In this document: positions 8,261 to 17,619 of the stretch, piece after piece
Layout of the letters: the number at the start of each line of letters is the position of its first letter
How positions within the stretch are numbered: position 1 is the stretch's first letter
Assembly (NCBI GenBank): GCA_964653075.1
Contig: CAZZAX010000008.1
Coordinates: forward strand, 13,755 to 77,754
DNA length: 64,000 nucleotides
From: NIOZ-UU13 sp964653075
GTDB lineage: Bacteria > Planctomycetota > Phycisphaerae > Sedimentisphaerales > Anaerobacaceae
Direction of reading: 5' to 3'
Notes under the pieces: model-generated
Database searches by the model: none
What the model was told of the DNA's origin: nothing
Seen by the model: the letters and a program-made list of their open reading frames with translations, nothing else
Made by a program: the position numbers and the translations under genes

Positions 8261-9826
8261 TTACTTTGTAAGAAGTTTGTTTTGTGGTGTTCTTTTTTTG
8301 GCCTTTTTCTTTTTTATTTTTTTCTTGCCGCTTTTGGCGTCCTGTTCCGCCATAAACTTTTTCAAAACCTCTGATGAATGACGATGTTCCAGGGCCTCTA
8401 ATGCCGGATCGTTGGTGCTTTTCATCCATTTTAACATTTCCTTCCGCATTTTGTCGAGTTCTTTTTTATATTTTGAGTCCTTACTCAGATTATGCAGTGC
8501 ATCAGGGTCATTTGCAAAATCATAAAACTCCTCGACAGCTCTGTATTGGAAGAGCTTGACACGGGCGGCAATCTTCGGATGGGTTTTCGCAGCAGCCTGC
8601 ATGGCTTTGAACGTCAGGCCCGATTGCGATTCGTTCTTAAAGACACGTTCGTTGTCGGACCACGGATTAAAGATATATCCGAACCTTTGGTTCTGAATGC
8701 AGCGCATTGGATAGCGGTTTCGTGCGGAAGTCTGGTGGAATTGTGTGAAGACCTGTTTTCGGCCGGCCTGTTTTTGACCGAGTAAAACCGATAGAAATGA
8801 ATTGCCGTCCATACCACTTGGGGCGTCTAAGCCGGCCGCATCGAGTACGGTAGGCATAAAATCTATCCCGGAGATAAAGTGCCGGTTGTCCACAGTGCCT
8901 GGCTTGATTTTACCGGGCCAGCGGGCTATCCACGGCGTGCGAGTGCTGTGAAGATAGCAGTTGGTTTTTGCGAACGGCAGAGGCATACCGTGGTCGGACA
9001 GGAACATTGTTAAAGTATTTCCTTCCTGATCCGATTCACGAAGGGCACGCAGTACGGCTCCAACAGTATCATCACAGCGGCGAACAGAGCTATAGTACTG
9101 TGCTATTTCCTTCCGTACATCAGGTATATCGGCTAAGAAGCCGGGAACATTGATTTCCTCATCTCGATATACCCGCGAAGGCGGTGTAATATCTTTGAGC
9201 GTTTTTTTAAATCTGTTTTTCTCCTGCAAGCTTCCGTGAAAAGGACGATGCGGGTCGTGAGAATTGGCCATCAGGAAAAACGGCTGGCCGTTGTTTGCTG
9301 CTTGCTGGAAAAAGTCTCTGGCAAACTTGTAATAGAGTTTCGCATTACGACCTTGCCCCAATTCTCCGACATCCCTGGCCATATTCCATTTGAATTTTTC
9401 TATAGGTGCCAGGTGTTTGACCTTGCCGAGAATGCCGTTGAGATAACCGCCCTTATTCAGGCTCTCCTGTAAGGTAGGCACACCGGTATCAATCGGCTGG
9501 AAGCCCTCGGCTCCATTACGGTGTGGGTAGCGACCGGTCATTAATACTGAACGGCAGGGTTGGCAGACCGCTATAGTAATATGAGCGAGAGCAAAACGCA
9601 TCCCTTCGGAAGCTAAGCGGTCGATATTGGGTGTAATATCGGGTGTCTGTCCGCCGAAACAGCCCGTCGAATCCCAGTTCATGTCATCGGCTGTTATCAG
9701 TAGAATATTTGGTCGTTTTTTCTTTTTGCCGGATGCAAATACCGACACCTGCCCGGAAGCCAACAGCGCGGCTCCCAATCCCATCGTTCTTAAAAAATTC
9801 CGGCGTGAAGTTGCTTTTGTACTCAT
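8261..9826 (-). CDS. Tat-exported sulfatase (Cys-type, formylglycine-dependent)
   Basis: 521 residues; ATG at 9826 with AAGGAG 4-5 nt upstream. A Tat signal (SRRNFLRTMG, 7-16) is followed by the sulfatase start PNILLITADDMNWD with the metal-binding DD at 47-48. The maturation motif CQPCRSVLMTGRYP has Cys88, the residue converted to formylglycine. SDHGMPLPF supplies the second metal pair. The C-terminal 30 residues are very lysine-rich (KKKIKKKKAKKR), which is unusual and could bind a polyanion. It would hydrolyse sulfate esters, probably on a polysaccharide. It lies 35 nt after the PQQ/malectin gene and 13 nt before the DegT gene. The maturation enzyme is not in this window. Confidence 0.92.
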   Translation of the reverse strand: MSTKATSRRNFLRTMGLGAALLASGQVSVFASGKKKKRPNILLITADDMNWDSTGCFGGQTPDITPNIDRLASEGMRFALAHITIAVCQPCRSVLMTGRYPHRNGAEGFQPIDTGVPTLQESLNKGGYLNGILGKVKHLAPIEKFKWNMARDVGELGQGRNAKLYYKFARDFFQQAANNGQPFFLMANSHDPHRPFHGSLQEKNRFKKTLKDITPPSRVYRDEEINVPGFLADIPDVRKEIAQYYSSVRRCDDTVGAVLRALRESDQEGNTLTMFLSDHGMPLPFAKTNCYLHSTRTPWIARWPGKIKPGTVDNRHFISGIDFMPTVLDAAGLDAPSGMDGNSFLSVLLGQKQAGRKQVFTQFHQTSARNRYPMRCIQNQRFGYIFNPWSDNERVFKNESQSGLTFKAMQAAAKTHPKIAARVKLFQYRAVEEFYDFANDPDALHNLSKDSKYKKELDKMRKEMLKWMKSTNDPALEALEHRHSSEVLKKFMAEQDAKSGKKKIKKKKAKKRTPQNKLLTK

Positions 9827-9861
9827 TTTTCTCCTTATTATTCGTAAGCCGACAAGGGCTG

Positions 9862-12800
9862 TTATCGAGCGTTAACTGCTTCTGCAATGCTCTTCATTTT
9901 TCTTTCCCGCAGCATTTCCAAACCGCAAAGAACGGGCAAACTGTTATTCGATGAGAGGTCCTTGTCCTGCACTATAAGTTCGATTACCAGGTTGTCTTTT
10001 ACTGCAATACCCCGGAACTGTCTTACAATAGCTTTGCAAGGTCCTCCTGCTTGTCTGACGATGTCGAAGTTATCGAGAACCACATTGCCCTGTAACTTAA
10101 TGTCGAAGATACGTTTGCCTGTCTGCTCGTTGTCGAAATCTGCAAAATATAGTCTGACTGTATATTCAGCGGGCTCATCTGCTTCGGATAGCAGCGGCAC
10201 AATACATCGCTTAAGTCCTTTGGCACAGGATGCAAACAGCCAGGGACTGTCCGTTCCATCTATATCTTTGGCTTCACTGTTATTACGAGGATACTCCGGC
10301 TCTTTGAGAAAATCCATTCCCAGTTTGAACGAGAAGCCCAATGCTGCGCGGTCCCGTGGCAGTCCGGGTCGCGGGTAGCCGAACCATAGCGTCCCGTTCG
10401 TATCGCGCATGTCGCCGGGGGCGCCGAGGTTGATAGCCATGTGTTGAACAGGTGTATTGGCTCCGCCATTGCTGTAAATGCTCCATCTCTCGTGATCCGG
10501 GCGCGGCTCCAGCGCAATAGAGCAGACTATGGGGTAAAGGCAAATGCAGCCGGCACTGGCTTCAGGTGCCAGAACAAGGCCGTCGGCGGGAATTGCGTTA
10601 ATCCAGCATCCGAGTCGATGACCGGAGAAATGACGTACACCGCTGTCGTTTTGCAGGTCATAATAGCTCGTGTAGCCTGAACGCATCAAAAGCATTTGTT
10701 GACAGGCGGAAATCGCCCCGCAGTGATGTCCCGGACGAAGGAACTGCCACGTTGTCTCTTCGCCGGTCAGTGGATGACTGCGTGTTCTTTGACGTCCGGT
10801 CTTGAGATCAAACGCCCACGGTTCGGCAAGAACCATCCCGCCGATGATAAGCGGACGATGGCGATAGTTGGCGTCCTTGGCCCACAGTAACTCTCCATTA
10901 TTAGCCGAGAGAGCCACCAATCGGCGGCGAGAGAACTCACCCGAAACAAATTGCCTCCAGTAATGGCCGTTTGCATTGGCTCCGCACAGAACCACAACAC
11001 CGTCATGATACATTGCCGTCAGCTCGCCGCCGCCAATTCCAATATTACTGCAGTCGGTGACATCGACAGCCTTTTCCCAGAGTTTGCCCCCAGTCTGAGC
11101 ATCCAGCGCAACGGCAAGTCGCACGTCGAGATTCTTTTGTGCTGCTTCTGCATTTTTGGTTTCTTCGCTGCTAAGATTCATCAGATGTGATTTGTCCTGC
11201 CGTAATAACTGTTCTCGCTGCTGCGGCGTTAGCGAGCTGTCAACGAAAAACAGCCATCCATCCCCGATAGCGATAGTCAGGTTGACGATATTTGTGCCCC
11301 GGTGATTCCATAATGTCTCACCGCTTCGAGTATCAATTGCAAACAGAGAATCCGAAACGCCTGTTTGTCTCAACACGCTGCCATAAAGCAAGCCGTCAAC
11401 ATAGGCGAGATATCCCCACCTGCTTGAACCTTTTTCTGATGCCGGCATATTGTAGCTTTGGAGGGTCTGTCCTGTTTCGGCATCGAGCCGCAGACATTTA
11501 TCCCCGACAGCTACGAAGAAACTATCTTCACTTGCGGCTAAGTTGCCGCACTCTCTTCTTTTCAATCTTGTGCGCATTGCACCGGGTATATCACGCTTCC
11601 AGAGCAAAACACCGTTGTAGGAATCATAAGCCATTACCATGTTTTCGCCTTGGACAAACAGCCTGCCATTGACTGCAAGAGGTGAAGCTGCAGCGTCATG
11701 ACGATTAACCATTGGAGCCGGGCCGGGATCGCCAAACCATAGCAAGCCCAATGAGCCTGATACGATTCTGTCGTCACTGCATGCCGAATTGCCCGGATCC
11801 GCATATTGGTGTGTCCATTTACCTGCCCCGGGCAGGGCTCCGCGTTTGAGAATTGCCCAGCAGCCATTGGTTTGGCTGATTCGGCATCGACCTGATTCCA
11901 TTTGCCCCAGCCATTGGCTGAGCTGTCTGGAGGAGATGGTACGGGCTTTTCCAGATATATTGGCCGGCACACCAATACAAACAGCACCACCGCACGGTTT
12001 TAGGTGTCGTAAAACCTCCTTGGGTTTACCAGGTATTTCTCCGGTCAGCAGCAGACTGTCGGAGACAATCAGGTTGGCGAAGTAGTTCGAGTAAGGCAGT
12101 TTCGAAAGATTTCCTTCATCAATAGTGACCCGCTCACCGTATAGCCCGGCCGCATCCAGCGCTAATCTTGCAGCAGCGGCTTTTTCCGGGTCAGGTTCGA
12201 TCCCAATGATAGTCAGATCAGTGCGCAAAGCTAATTCCCGAACCAGACGGCCGTATTCGGCGCCAATAACAAGGCAATAGCCCTTTGTAACACCGGTCTC
12301 CATAACAATCGCTTCAGCGGCTGCTTTGTAAACCCCGGTTAGTTCATCTTGAGGATAGGGATTTTTTACCGCCTTGATGAACGGGCGGGGAGCAGTCATT
12401 TTTGACTTAGCCATTCGCTTAGTAGAAAAACAATAGATTTTGCCCGTATCTGTGCTTACATATAGTTGGCCGTTAGCTACAGCCAGTCCACGTGCTTTAC
12501 CATCAACTTTTGCCTCCCAGATAGTCTTTCCATTGTCTCTGCTGAAGGCATGAACCTGGTCTTGTCCGCCGGCAATTACCAGGTTGGCGGTTAGTATCAA
12601 TTCCGCATCGCATTCACTTGGCACTCTCCACCGGATAGTCGGCTTGATATTCTTACTACGATGCTGCTTTAATTCTTCTTCTGAGGTTCTCAATTGCTGT
12701 TGCTGCTTTTTGCGGTTCTCGCCCTTGGCGCTTCTAACACTGCTTCTAAGTGACTTTATCCTGTACTCCAGCGAATTACGACGCCTGCTGGCTTGGGCGT

Positions 12801-13833
12801 ACTTAGTTCTATCGATAGCTATTAGATGTTGTCCGGTTGCCATGTAGGCCATATTACCCGTCACTGTGAGCCTTCGACCCGGAAACCAGCCAAAGCCCAC
12901 CATGCCGGTGTTCTGGTTAAGAGCTAAAAGGTGATTTTGTGTTCCTGTGTAAATCTGTTTGTCTGCGAGCAGGGCATATGTGCCGCCAATATTACCTCCG
13001 GCTTGTTCTCCCCTCCAGCCGTAACTTCTGTCGAAGACCTCTCGACCGCTCGCGCGGTCGAAGCCGACAGGCAAGGCCCTGCCTGATGGCACGAAAAGCC
13101 GTTTGTCGGTGGCCAACAGGTATCCCTGTGGCGAGAGATCTTTGCGATGTGCATCCAATTCACTAATACTGTCATTTTTCCAGATAACAGTCCCGTCATC
13201 TGCCTGAACGGCATAGAGGTAAACAATTTCGTGCGGGAATATTCCGGCGCCGAAATAAGCTATGCCTGAATCAACAAGAATGCCGGTACGAATTGGCCAG
13301 CGAGAGATCATTTTACCGCTGCCCAGAAGCTGTTCGTCGTTTGGACCGCCGCGTACTTTCCATAACAGGTCTCCATTTTTGGCTTTTAGACAATAAACAA
13401 ATCCATCGTCAGAGCCGGCTAAAACCCGGTCCTTCCATACCACCGGCGCCAGACGAACCGGCCCGCCGGTGAAAAAGGACCAGCGTTCCTGGCCGGTAGC
13501 GGTATCAAGCGCATAGACTTTATTATCAGATGAAGAACCGAAATATACCATCTTACCAGCGACAGCTACCTGAAAAGCATCATCGAAAATAACTCGGTGA
13601 CGCAGCAGGAAACCCTCCCTTGGGCGCTTGGCAGGAGCCGGCCAGGCGGGGCGGGGCCGGTGGGCCGGAGTATAAATCCATTGCAGTTTCAAGGGGGCTG
13701 AAAGTGATTCTGATGTGCAGCCCGTGCGCGCATTGTCATAGCGGTATGTAGGCCAGTCAGCCGCACTCACTGAGGCGGCAATAACAAAAAGACAAATAAG
13801 AATACTCAAGTGAAAGGATTTAAGGGTCGTCAT
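9862..13833 (-). CDS. Giant exported protein: PQQ propeller, coiled coil, methyltransferase-like domain, second propeller, malectin-like domain
   Basis: About 1323 residues from the ATG at 13833 (AGGAG 8 nt upstream; the longer frame from 13887 is not favoured). After a Sec signal ending ASVSAA come a propeller starting ADWPTYRYDNARTG (~25-340), a charged coiled coil with QQQQ (~350-400), the remaining blades (~400-475), and a class I methyltransferase-like domain (~490-635) with motif I CLVIGAEYGRLVREL and GIEPDP. A second propeller (~665-1150) follows. The C-terminal ~170 residues resemble malectin-type carbohydrate-binding domains (YTVRLYFADFDNEQTGKRIF). The domain order links sugar binding to a propeller scaffold. 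It heads a transcript with a sulfatase and the DegT enzyme. Function unknown. Confidence 0.85.
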   Translation of the reverse strand: MTTLKSFHLSILICLFVIAASVSAADWPTYRYDNARTGCTSESLSAPLKLQWIYTPAHRPRPAWPAPAKRPREGFLLRHRVIFDDAFQVAVAGKMVYFGSSSDNKVYALDTATGQERWSFFTGGPVRLAPVVWKDRVLAGSDDGFVYCLKAKNGDLLWKVRGGPNDEQLLGSGKMISRWPIRTGILVDSGIAYFGAGIFPHEIVYLYAVQADDGTVIWKNDSISELDAHRKDLSPQGYLLATDKRLFVPSGRALPVGFDRASGREVFDRSYGWRGEQAGGNIGGTYALLADKQIYTGTQNHLLALNQNTGMVGFGWFPGRRLTVTGNMAYMATGQHLIAIDRTKYAQASRRRNSLEYRIKSLRSSVRSAKGENRKKQQQQLRTSEEELKQHRSKNIKPTIRWRVPSECDAELILTANLVIAGGQDQVHAFSRDNGKTIWEAKVDGKARGLAVANGQLYVSTDTGKIYCFSTKRMAKSKMTAPRPFIKAVKNPYPQDELTGVYKAAAEAIVMETGVTKGYCLVIGAEYGRLVRELALRTDLTIIGIEPDPEKAAAARLALDAAGLYGERVTIDEGNLSKLPYSNYFANLIVSDSLLLTGEIPGKPKEVLRHLKPCGGAVCIGVPANISGKARTISSRQLSQWLGQMESGRCRISQTNGCWAILKRGALPGAGKWTHQYADPGNSACSDDRIVSGSLGLLWFGDPGPAPMVNRHDAAASPLAVNGRLFVQGENMVMAYDSYNGVLLWKRDIPGAMRTRLKRRECGNLAASEDSFFVAVGDKCLRLDAETGQTLQSYNMPASEKGSSRWGYLAYVDGLLYGSVLRQTGVSDSLFAIDTRSGETLWNHRGTNIVNLTIAIGDGWLFFVDSSLTPQQREQLLRQDKSHLMNLSSEETKNAEAAQKNLDVRLAVALDAQTGGKLWEKAVDVTDCSNIGIGGGELTAMYHDGVVVLCGANANGHYWRQFVSGEFSRRRLVALSANNGELLWAKDANYRHRPLIIGGMVLAEPWAFDLKTGRQRTRSHPLTGEETTWQFLRPGHHCGAISACQQMLLMRSGYTSYYDLQNDSGVRHFSGHRLGCWINAIPADGLVLAPEASAGCICLYPIVCSIALEPRPDHERWSIYSNGGANTPVQHMAINLGAPGDMRDTNGTLWFGYPRPGLPRDRAALGFSFKLGMDFLKEPEYPRNNSEAKDIDGTDSPWLFASCAKGLKRCIVPLLSEADEPAEYTVRLYFADFDNEQTGKRIFDIKLQGNVVLDNFDIVRQAGGPCKAIVRQFRGIAVKDNLVIELIVQDKDLSSNNSLPVLCGLEMLRERKMKSIAEAVNAR

Positions 13834-14002
13834 AATAAGTTCTCCTGAATCTATGTTTTGTAAAAAAACGTTACCGCCTAACAACACTTATTGTCAGGGA
13901 TAATCTTTACATTAAGCTGTCTCCTGTCGGCTGATTATATCAAAGTTAACAAGGATTGTAAAACCAAATCGTCATTCCACCTGCTTTCAACAGTGTTGCT
14001 CA

Positions 14003-15232
14003 CTATTTCGTGTCTATCGTTATGCGCATCTGATTCCATTTGTAATTGACCGTATGGGAGCGCCCCTCTTTATTTTTCATCGCATCTGACCAAATCAACA
14101 CCATCTTTTTTCCATCCTTACTAATCCACTTTGGCGACAGCTTGGGCTGATAGGTCAGGTTCCCGGGATTATCTGCTGTCCAGTAGTCGGTGTAGTAGAA
14201 CTGTCGCCACGGGCCGTAAGGGTTTTTCGAGTACCAGAATCCGAGGCTGCCCGTGCGCGTGTGCATCCATCTGTCGTAATAATCCTTATCCGTAGAGGTC
14301 ATCCCCCTTCCGCCGTACGTGCCGCCGCTGACCATGATGTAATATCCGAGACCTTCGTTCCAGACCACCGAGGGCAGCCATGAGTACCATCCGAAATAAT
14401 TGCCGTCCTGGCTCTTTTCAGGAAATACATGCACATAACCTCGTTCTTGAATATTGAAAGTCCAGATGGGTTTGTCACCCTCGTACCTTGCGAAATACTC
14501 CCACGCACTGCGAACGCCGAGCTTGTCTTTAGCAACCCGGGCCAGCAGCAGCTTGTGAGCGCGGGCTCCCTCGGGAGAGTAGATGTATAGGTAGCCGTCA
14601 TTCGTGGCCGAGTTGTCCTTTCCACATTGTACAAAGTCAGCGAAGGAGAAAGGATACGCCTTCTTTGTCTTATGCCGAAGGCCGAATTCCTCAAGGAAAA
14701 ACATTTCTCTGATATTCACCTTATTGCGGGCGTTATCCAGCGGGCCTGTTTTGCGTTCGGTGCCGTGGCGATCTGCTCGATACCACGTATGCCCGTTGTC
14801 TGTGGATTTTAGAAGCTTGATTCCCCTGAAAGGACCGGACCAGCTGTCACCCGGCGTCTTGGAAACAACAGAATACAATGTGCCGTCTACCGAAACGATT
14901 CCATAACCAAACCAGCTTCCGGATTGCCCGGAAAAATCCGGGTAATTGGGTATTTCTTCTCGCTGAAAGTCCCTGGGTCCGCCGATAATGCGATACAAGT
15001 GGTTGTGGAAGCCATGTTCTGCGCCGAGCCAGTTCCCGTCGCACATCGAAGTGACCTGAGAATCGTCTGCCGCCCAAGTTATGCACCAGTTATCGCCGTT
15101 GCCGTCGGATCGATATAGCGTGTCTTTGTGAAATGTAATACCTGTGGGGATTTGTCCCTTGGCGACTGCAGTTCTGCTGCACGCCAGAGATAAGATTGCC
15201 AAAGTCACAATATGCAGTTGATGATATCTCAT
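14003..15232 (-). CDS. Secreted DUF4185-like beta-propeller protein
   Basis: 409 residues with a signal peptide (LHIVTLAILSLACSRTAVAKG). The mature part has repeated strands of the type seen in five-bladed sialidase/glycosidase-like propellers: LLKSTDNGHTWYRADRHGT, GYLYIYSPEGARAHKLLLAR and GSLGFWYSKNPYGPWRQFYY. These resemble DUF4185 proteins, which are exported and thought to act on or bind glycans. No enzymatic motif can be named from sequence. It is 34 nt downstream of a pseudopilin gene and in line with a Gfo/Idh/MocA gene, so probably co-transcribed. Family membership is moderately supported; activity is not. Confidence 0.7.
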   Translation of the reverse strand: MRYHQLHIVTLAILSLACSRTAVAKGQIPTGITFHKDTLYRSDGNGDNWCITWAADDSQVTSMCDGNWLGAEHGFHNHLYRIIGGPRDFQREEIPNYPDFSGQSGSWFGYGIVSVDGTLYSVVSKTPGDSWSGPFRGIKLLKSTDNGHTWYRADRHGTERKTGPLDNARNKVNIREMFFLEEFGLRHKTKKAYPFSFADFVQCGKDNSATNDGYLYIYSPEGARAHKLLLARVAKDKLGVRSAWEYFARYEGDKPIWTFNIQERGYVHVFPEKSQDGNYFGWYSWLPSVVWNEGLGYYIMVSGGTYGGRGMTSTDKDYYDRWMHTRTGSLGFWYSKNPYGPWRQFYYTDYWTADNPGNLTYQPKLSPKWISKDGKKMVLIWSDAMKNKEGRSHTVNYKWNQMRITIDTK

Positions 15233-15266
15233 TCCTTCTATCTTTTATTGTAATTATATTCCGGTG

Positions 15267-16025
15267 TTACCACCAATGGTAGGGGGGTGATACTCGTACC
15301 TGCATCTCACTGAATCGCCGCCATTCGTTATGTCCGTCAAGGAAGATAATATTAGCACCCGCTGGTTTGGCTCCACGTCTTAGATGGTTGGTGCGGTCGG
15401 GAATTTGCCACCTGGACCATGACCCGCCGTGCACTTCGGTAAAGGTTGCGGTCTCCGGATCAGAAGTGCTGCTTAAAGTCGCGTCGATAACCAGCTCGGT
15501 TATTGCCGCCTGCTTATGTATTAGTGTTTTCACCCAATCCTTCTTGGGCGTCCCCTCCGGATGATATGACCTTCCATTAACGGTATCCATCATCCAGAAA
15601 TAGCTGGTAACCCGGAACTGGTTGCCTCGGTTGCTTTCCGGTTCCGGTACTGTATCGGGCAGGGTCCCAAACGGGAGATTTTGTGAGAACTGCCAGAGGA
15701 TTGCCATGTCCGGAGTCTTCAATGGGTCGGAGGGACAGTAAAAAGTATTTTTATCCCCGCCGGTTGCGATAATATAATCGGTGGTGCTGTAAGCAATGTC
15801 CCACAGCCAGTTCCCGCTTTCATTGAGCGGTAGCCGGTTGTCATTCTCCGAGCCGTAAAGGTGCAGACTAATGCCGATTTGTTTGAGGTTGTTTGAGCAG
15901 GTAATTTTCTTTGCTTGTTCCCTTGCCATTTGCAGGGCAGGCATCAATATCGACATCAAAAGGGCGATGACAGCTATGACCACGAGTAATTCTATTAAGG
16001 TAAATCCTCTTTTAAGATTATCCAT
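15267..16025 (-). CDS. Pseudopilin-like protein
   Basis: 252 residues with a very short leader (MDNLKRG) and cleavage before FTLIELLVVIAVIALLMSIL. The Glu at mature position 5 is present. The C-terminal region has NIIFLDGHNEWRRF, the DG box of the H-X9-DG family, preceded by NHLRRG; the His-to-DG distance is longer than nine. Two cysteines (C44 in ITCSNN and C96 in FYCPSD) recur at matching places in the other family members of the window. It sits between the Gfo/Idh/MocA gene (61 nt) and the DUF4185-like gene (34 nt). Confidence 0.9.
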   Translation of the reverse strand: MDNLKRGFTLIELLVVIAVIALLMSILMPALQMAREQAKKITCSNNLKQIGISLHLYGSENDNRLPLNESGNWLWDIAYSTTDYIIATGGDKNTFYCPSDPLKTPDMAILWQFSQNLPFGTLPDTVPEPESNRGNQFRVTSYFWMMDTVNGRSYHPEGTPKKDWVKTLIHKQAAITELVIDATLSSTSDPETATFTEVHGGSWSRWQIPDRTNHLRRGAKPAGANIIFLDGHNEWRRFSEMQVRVSPPYHWW

Positions 16026-16086
16026 TGTGGTTCTGTCCTTTCAGTTTTGGTGCACCTGCAGACAGAAAAACTATTTTTCAATCATA

Positions 16087-17457
16087 TCACAATGTCCACC
16101 CTTGTCGATATGGTGGATTTATATACTGATTCGCCTCGTCGCAGTTGGTAAATCGCATATTCTCACTGTCCCATTTCAGCTTACGTCCCAACATCTGGGT
16201 TGCGATAATTCCCAGCCGGGCTAACTCCGTTAAGGGGCCTCCGTAATCGAAATTCGACCCGGCCGGCCTGTTGTTCTTAACAGACTCCAGCCAGTCATGA
16301 TGATGTCCCTTTGTACGGGGGATTCTTTGCTCGGGAAGTTTGTATGCTTTCATCTTTGTCTCAGGTATTATCCTTACGCCGCCGGCGCCATGCGAGCCGT
16401 GCATAATCTTTCCCTTATCACCGATTACTATAGCTCCTGTACGTGGTACCTTTCGTCCTTCTTCCAGTTCCTTCGGACGCGGTATTGTTTCAACACCACT
16501 GTGCCATATGAGTTTGACCGGGCCTCGCTTGTCGTTCGCCGGAAATTTAAATGTAATAATTGAGCCTGCCGGGAATGTGTCACCATGCTTTTTCGGATCA
16601 TAATCTTTGGCCTCGGCTTGGATGGTCTTTGGCGCTCCAAGATCAAGCGCCCAAAAAGCCGGGTCAACAACGTGACACACCCAGTCGCCGATTGTCCCGG
16701 AACCAAACGGCATCCAGCCGCGCCATCTGCCCGGTAGATACATCGGATTATATTTTCGATACTTGGCCGGTCCGAGCCATAAGTCCCAATCCAGTCCGGA
16801 TGGAATCTCGTGCCGCTCGCTACGCTTGCCCAGTTGGTCGATTTTACAATGATTCGCTCCGCAAGCCGCGTGGATGGTATGGACGTTCCCGATTGCTCCG
16901 TCCCAAATCCACTCACAGAACACTCGAATATGATCAGCGGAATGTCCCTGGTTGCCTAATTGTGTTATTACCTTGTGCTTGAGGGCGGCTTTCATTAGCT
17001 CACGAATCTCGTAGATTGAATGAGCTAATGGTTTTTCGCAATAAATGTGTTTTCCTCTCCTTATTGCATCCATACATGCCGCCGCATGTGTATGGTCCGG
17101 CGTGGAAACCACTACCGCATCAATCTGGTTATCCATTTCGTCCAGCATCTTTCGAAAATCGGTGTAATGTTTGGCGCCTGGATAACTCTCAAATGCCTTG
17201 CTGCCCTGTTTCTTATCCACATCGCACAACGCAACGATATTTTCTCTGCCGACACCGTTCAGATTGGCTCCGCCTCGACCCCCGATACCGATACATGCGA
17301 TATTGAGCTTTTCACTCGCAGCGGCATAGGCCCTGCCGCCGAGTACGTGGCGGGGAACAATAGTAAACGCCGCTGCTGCTATAGCACTGTTCATAAAATC
17401 ACGGCGCGAAATCTTCGTCTCTTGTTGTTTTGTCTTAGCTGGTTTTGTGATGCTCAT
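16087..17457 (-). CDS. Tat-exported Gfo/Idh/MocA family oxidoreductase
   Basis: 456 residues; a GGAGG-type site lies just before the ATG at 17457. Tat signal KISRRDFMNSAIAAAAF (15-31). The nucleotide-binding Rossmann motif is CIGIGGRGG (55-63), followed by CDVDKK, STPDHTHA (118-125) and the dinucleotide/catalytic EKP at 141-143. The C-terminal beta-sheet domain carries GTIGDWVCHVVDP. Relatives oxidise or reduce sugars and polyols with NAD(P) and in planctomycetes are often exported with bound cofactor. It is followed by a pseudopilin and a DUF4185-like gene, and preceded by a sulfatase gene 162 nt upstream. The sugar substrate cannot be named. Confidence 0.9.
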   Translation of the reverse strand: MSITKPAKTKQQETKISRRDFMNSAIAAAAFTIVPRHVLGGRAYAAASEKLNIACIGIGGRGGANLNGVGRENIVALCDVDKKQGSKAFESYPGAKHYTDFRKMLDEMDNQIDAVVVSTPDHTHAAACMDAIRRGKHIYCEKPLAHSIYEIRELMKAALKHKVITQLGNQGHSADHIRVFCEWIWDGAIGNVHTIHAACGANHCKIDQLGKRSERHEIPSGLDWDLWLGPAKYRKYNPMYLPGRWRGWMPFGSGTIGDWVCHVVDPAFWALDLGAPKTIQAEAKDYDPKKHGDTFPAGSIITFKFPANDKRGPVKLIWHSGVETIPRPKELEEGRKVPRTGAIVIGDKGKIMHGSHGAGGVRIIPETKMKAYKLPEQRIPRTKGHHHDWLESVKNNRPAGSNFDYGGPLTELARLGIIATQMLGRKLKWDSENMRFTNCDEANQYINPPYRQGWTL

Positions 17458-17619
17458 AAATGTCCTCCTGTTAAAGACCAGGTTTCTTAACTGAGTAAAC
17501 TTGATTCGGCATTGCCGCTCAGCTTACATTCCATAATATTAAACGAATAGCATAAAAAATGCAACTCTTTCCTGCATATTTTGCTGTTGCAGCAGATAGT
17601 AGAAGATAGACTCAACTGT

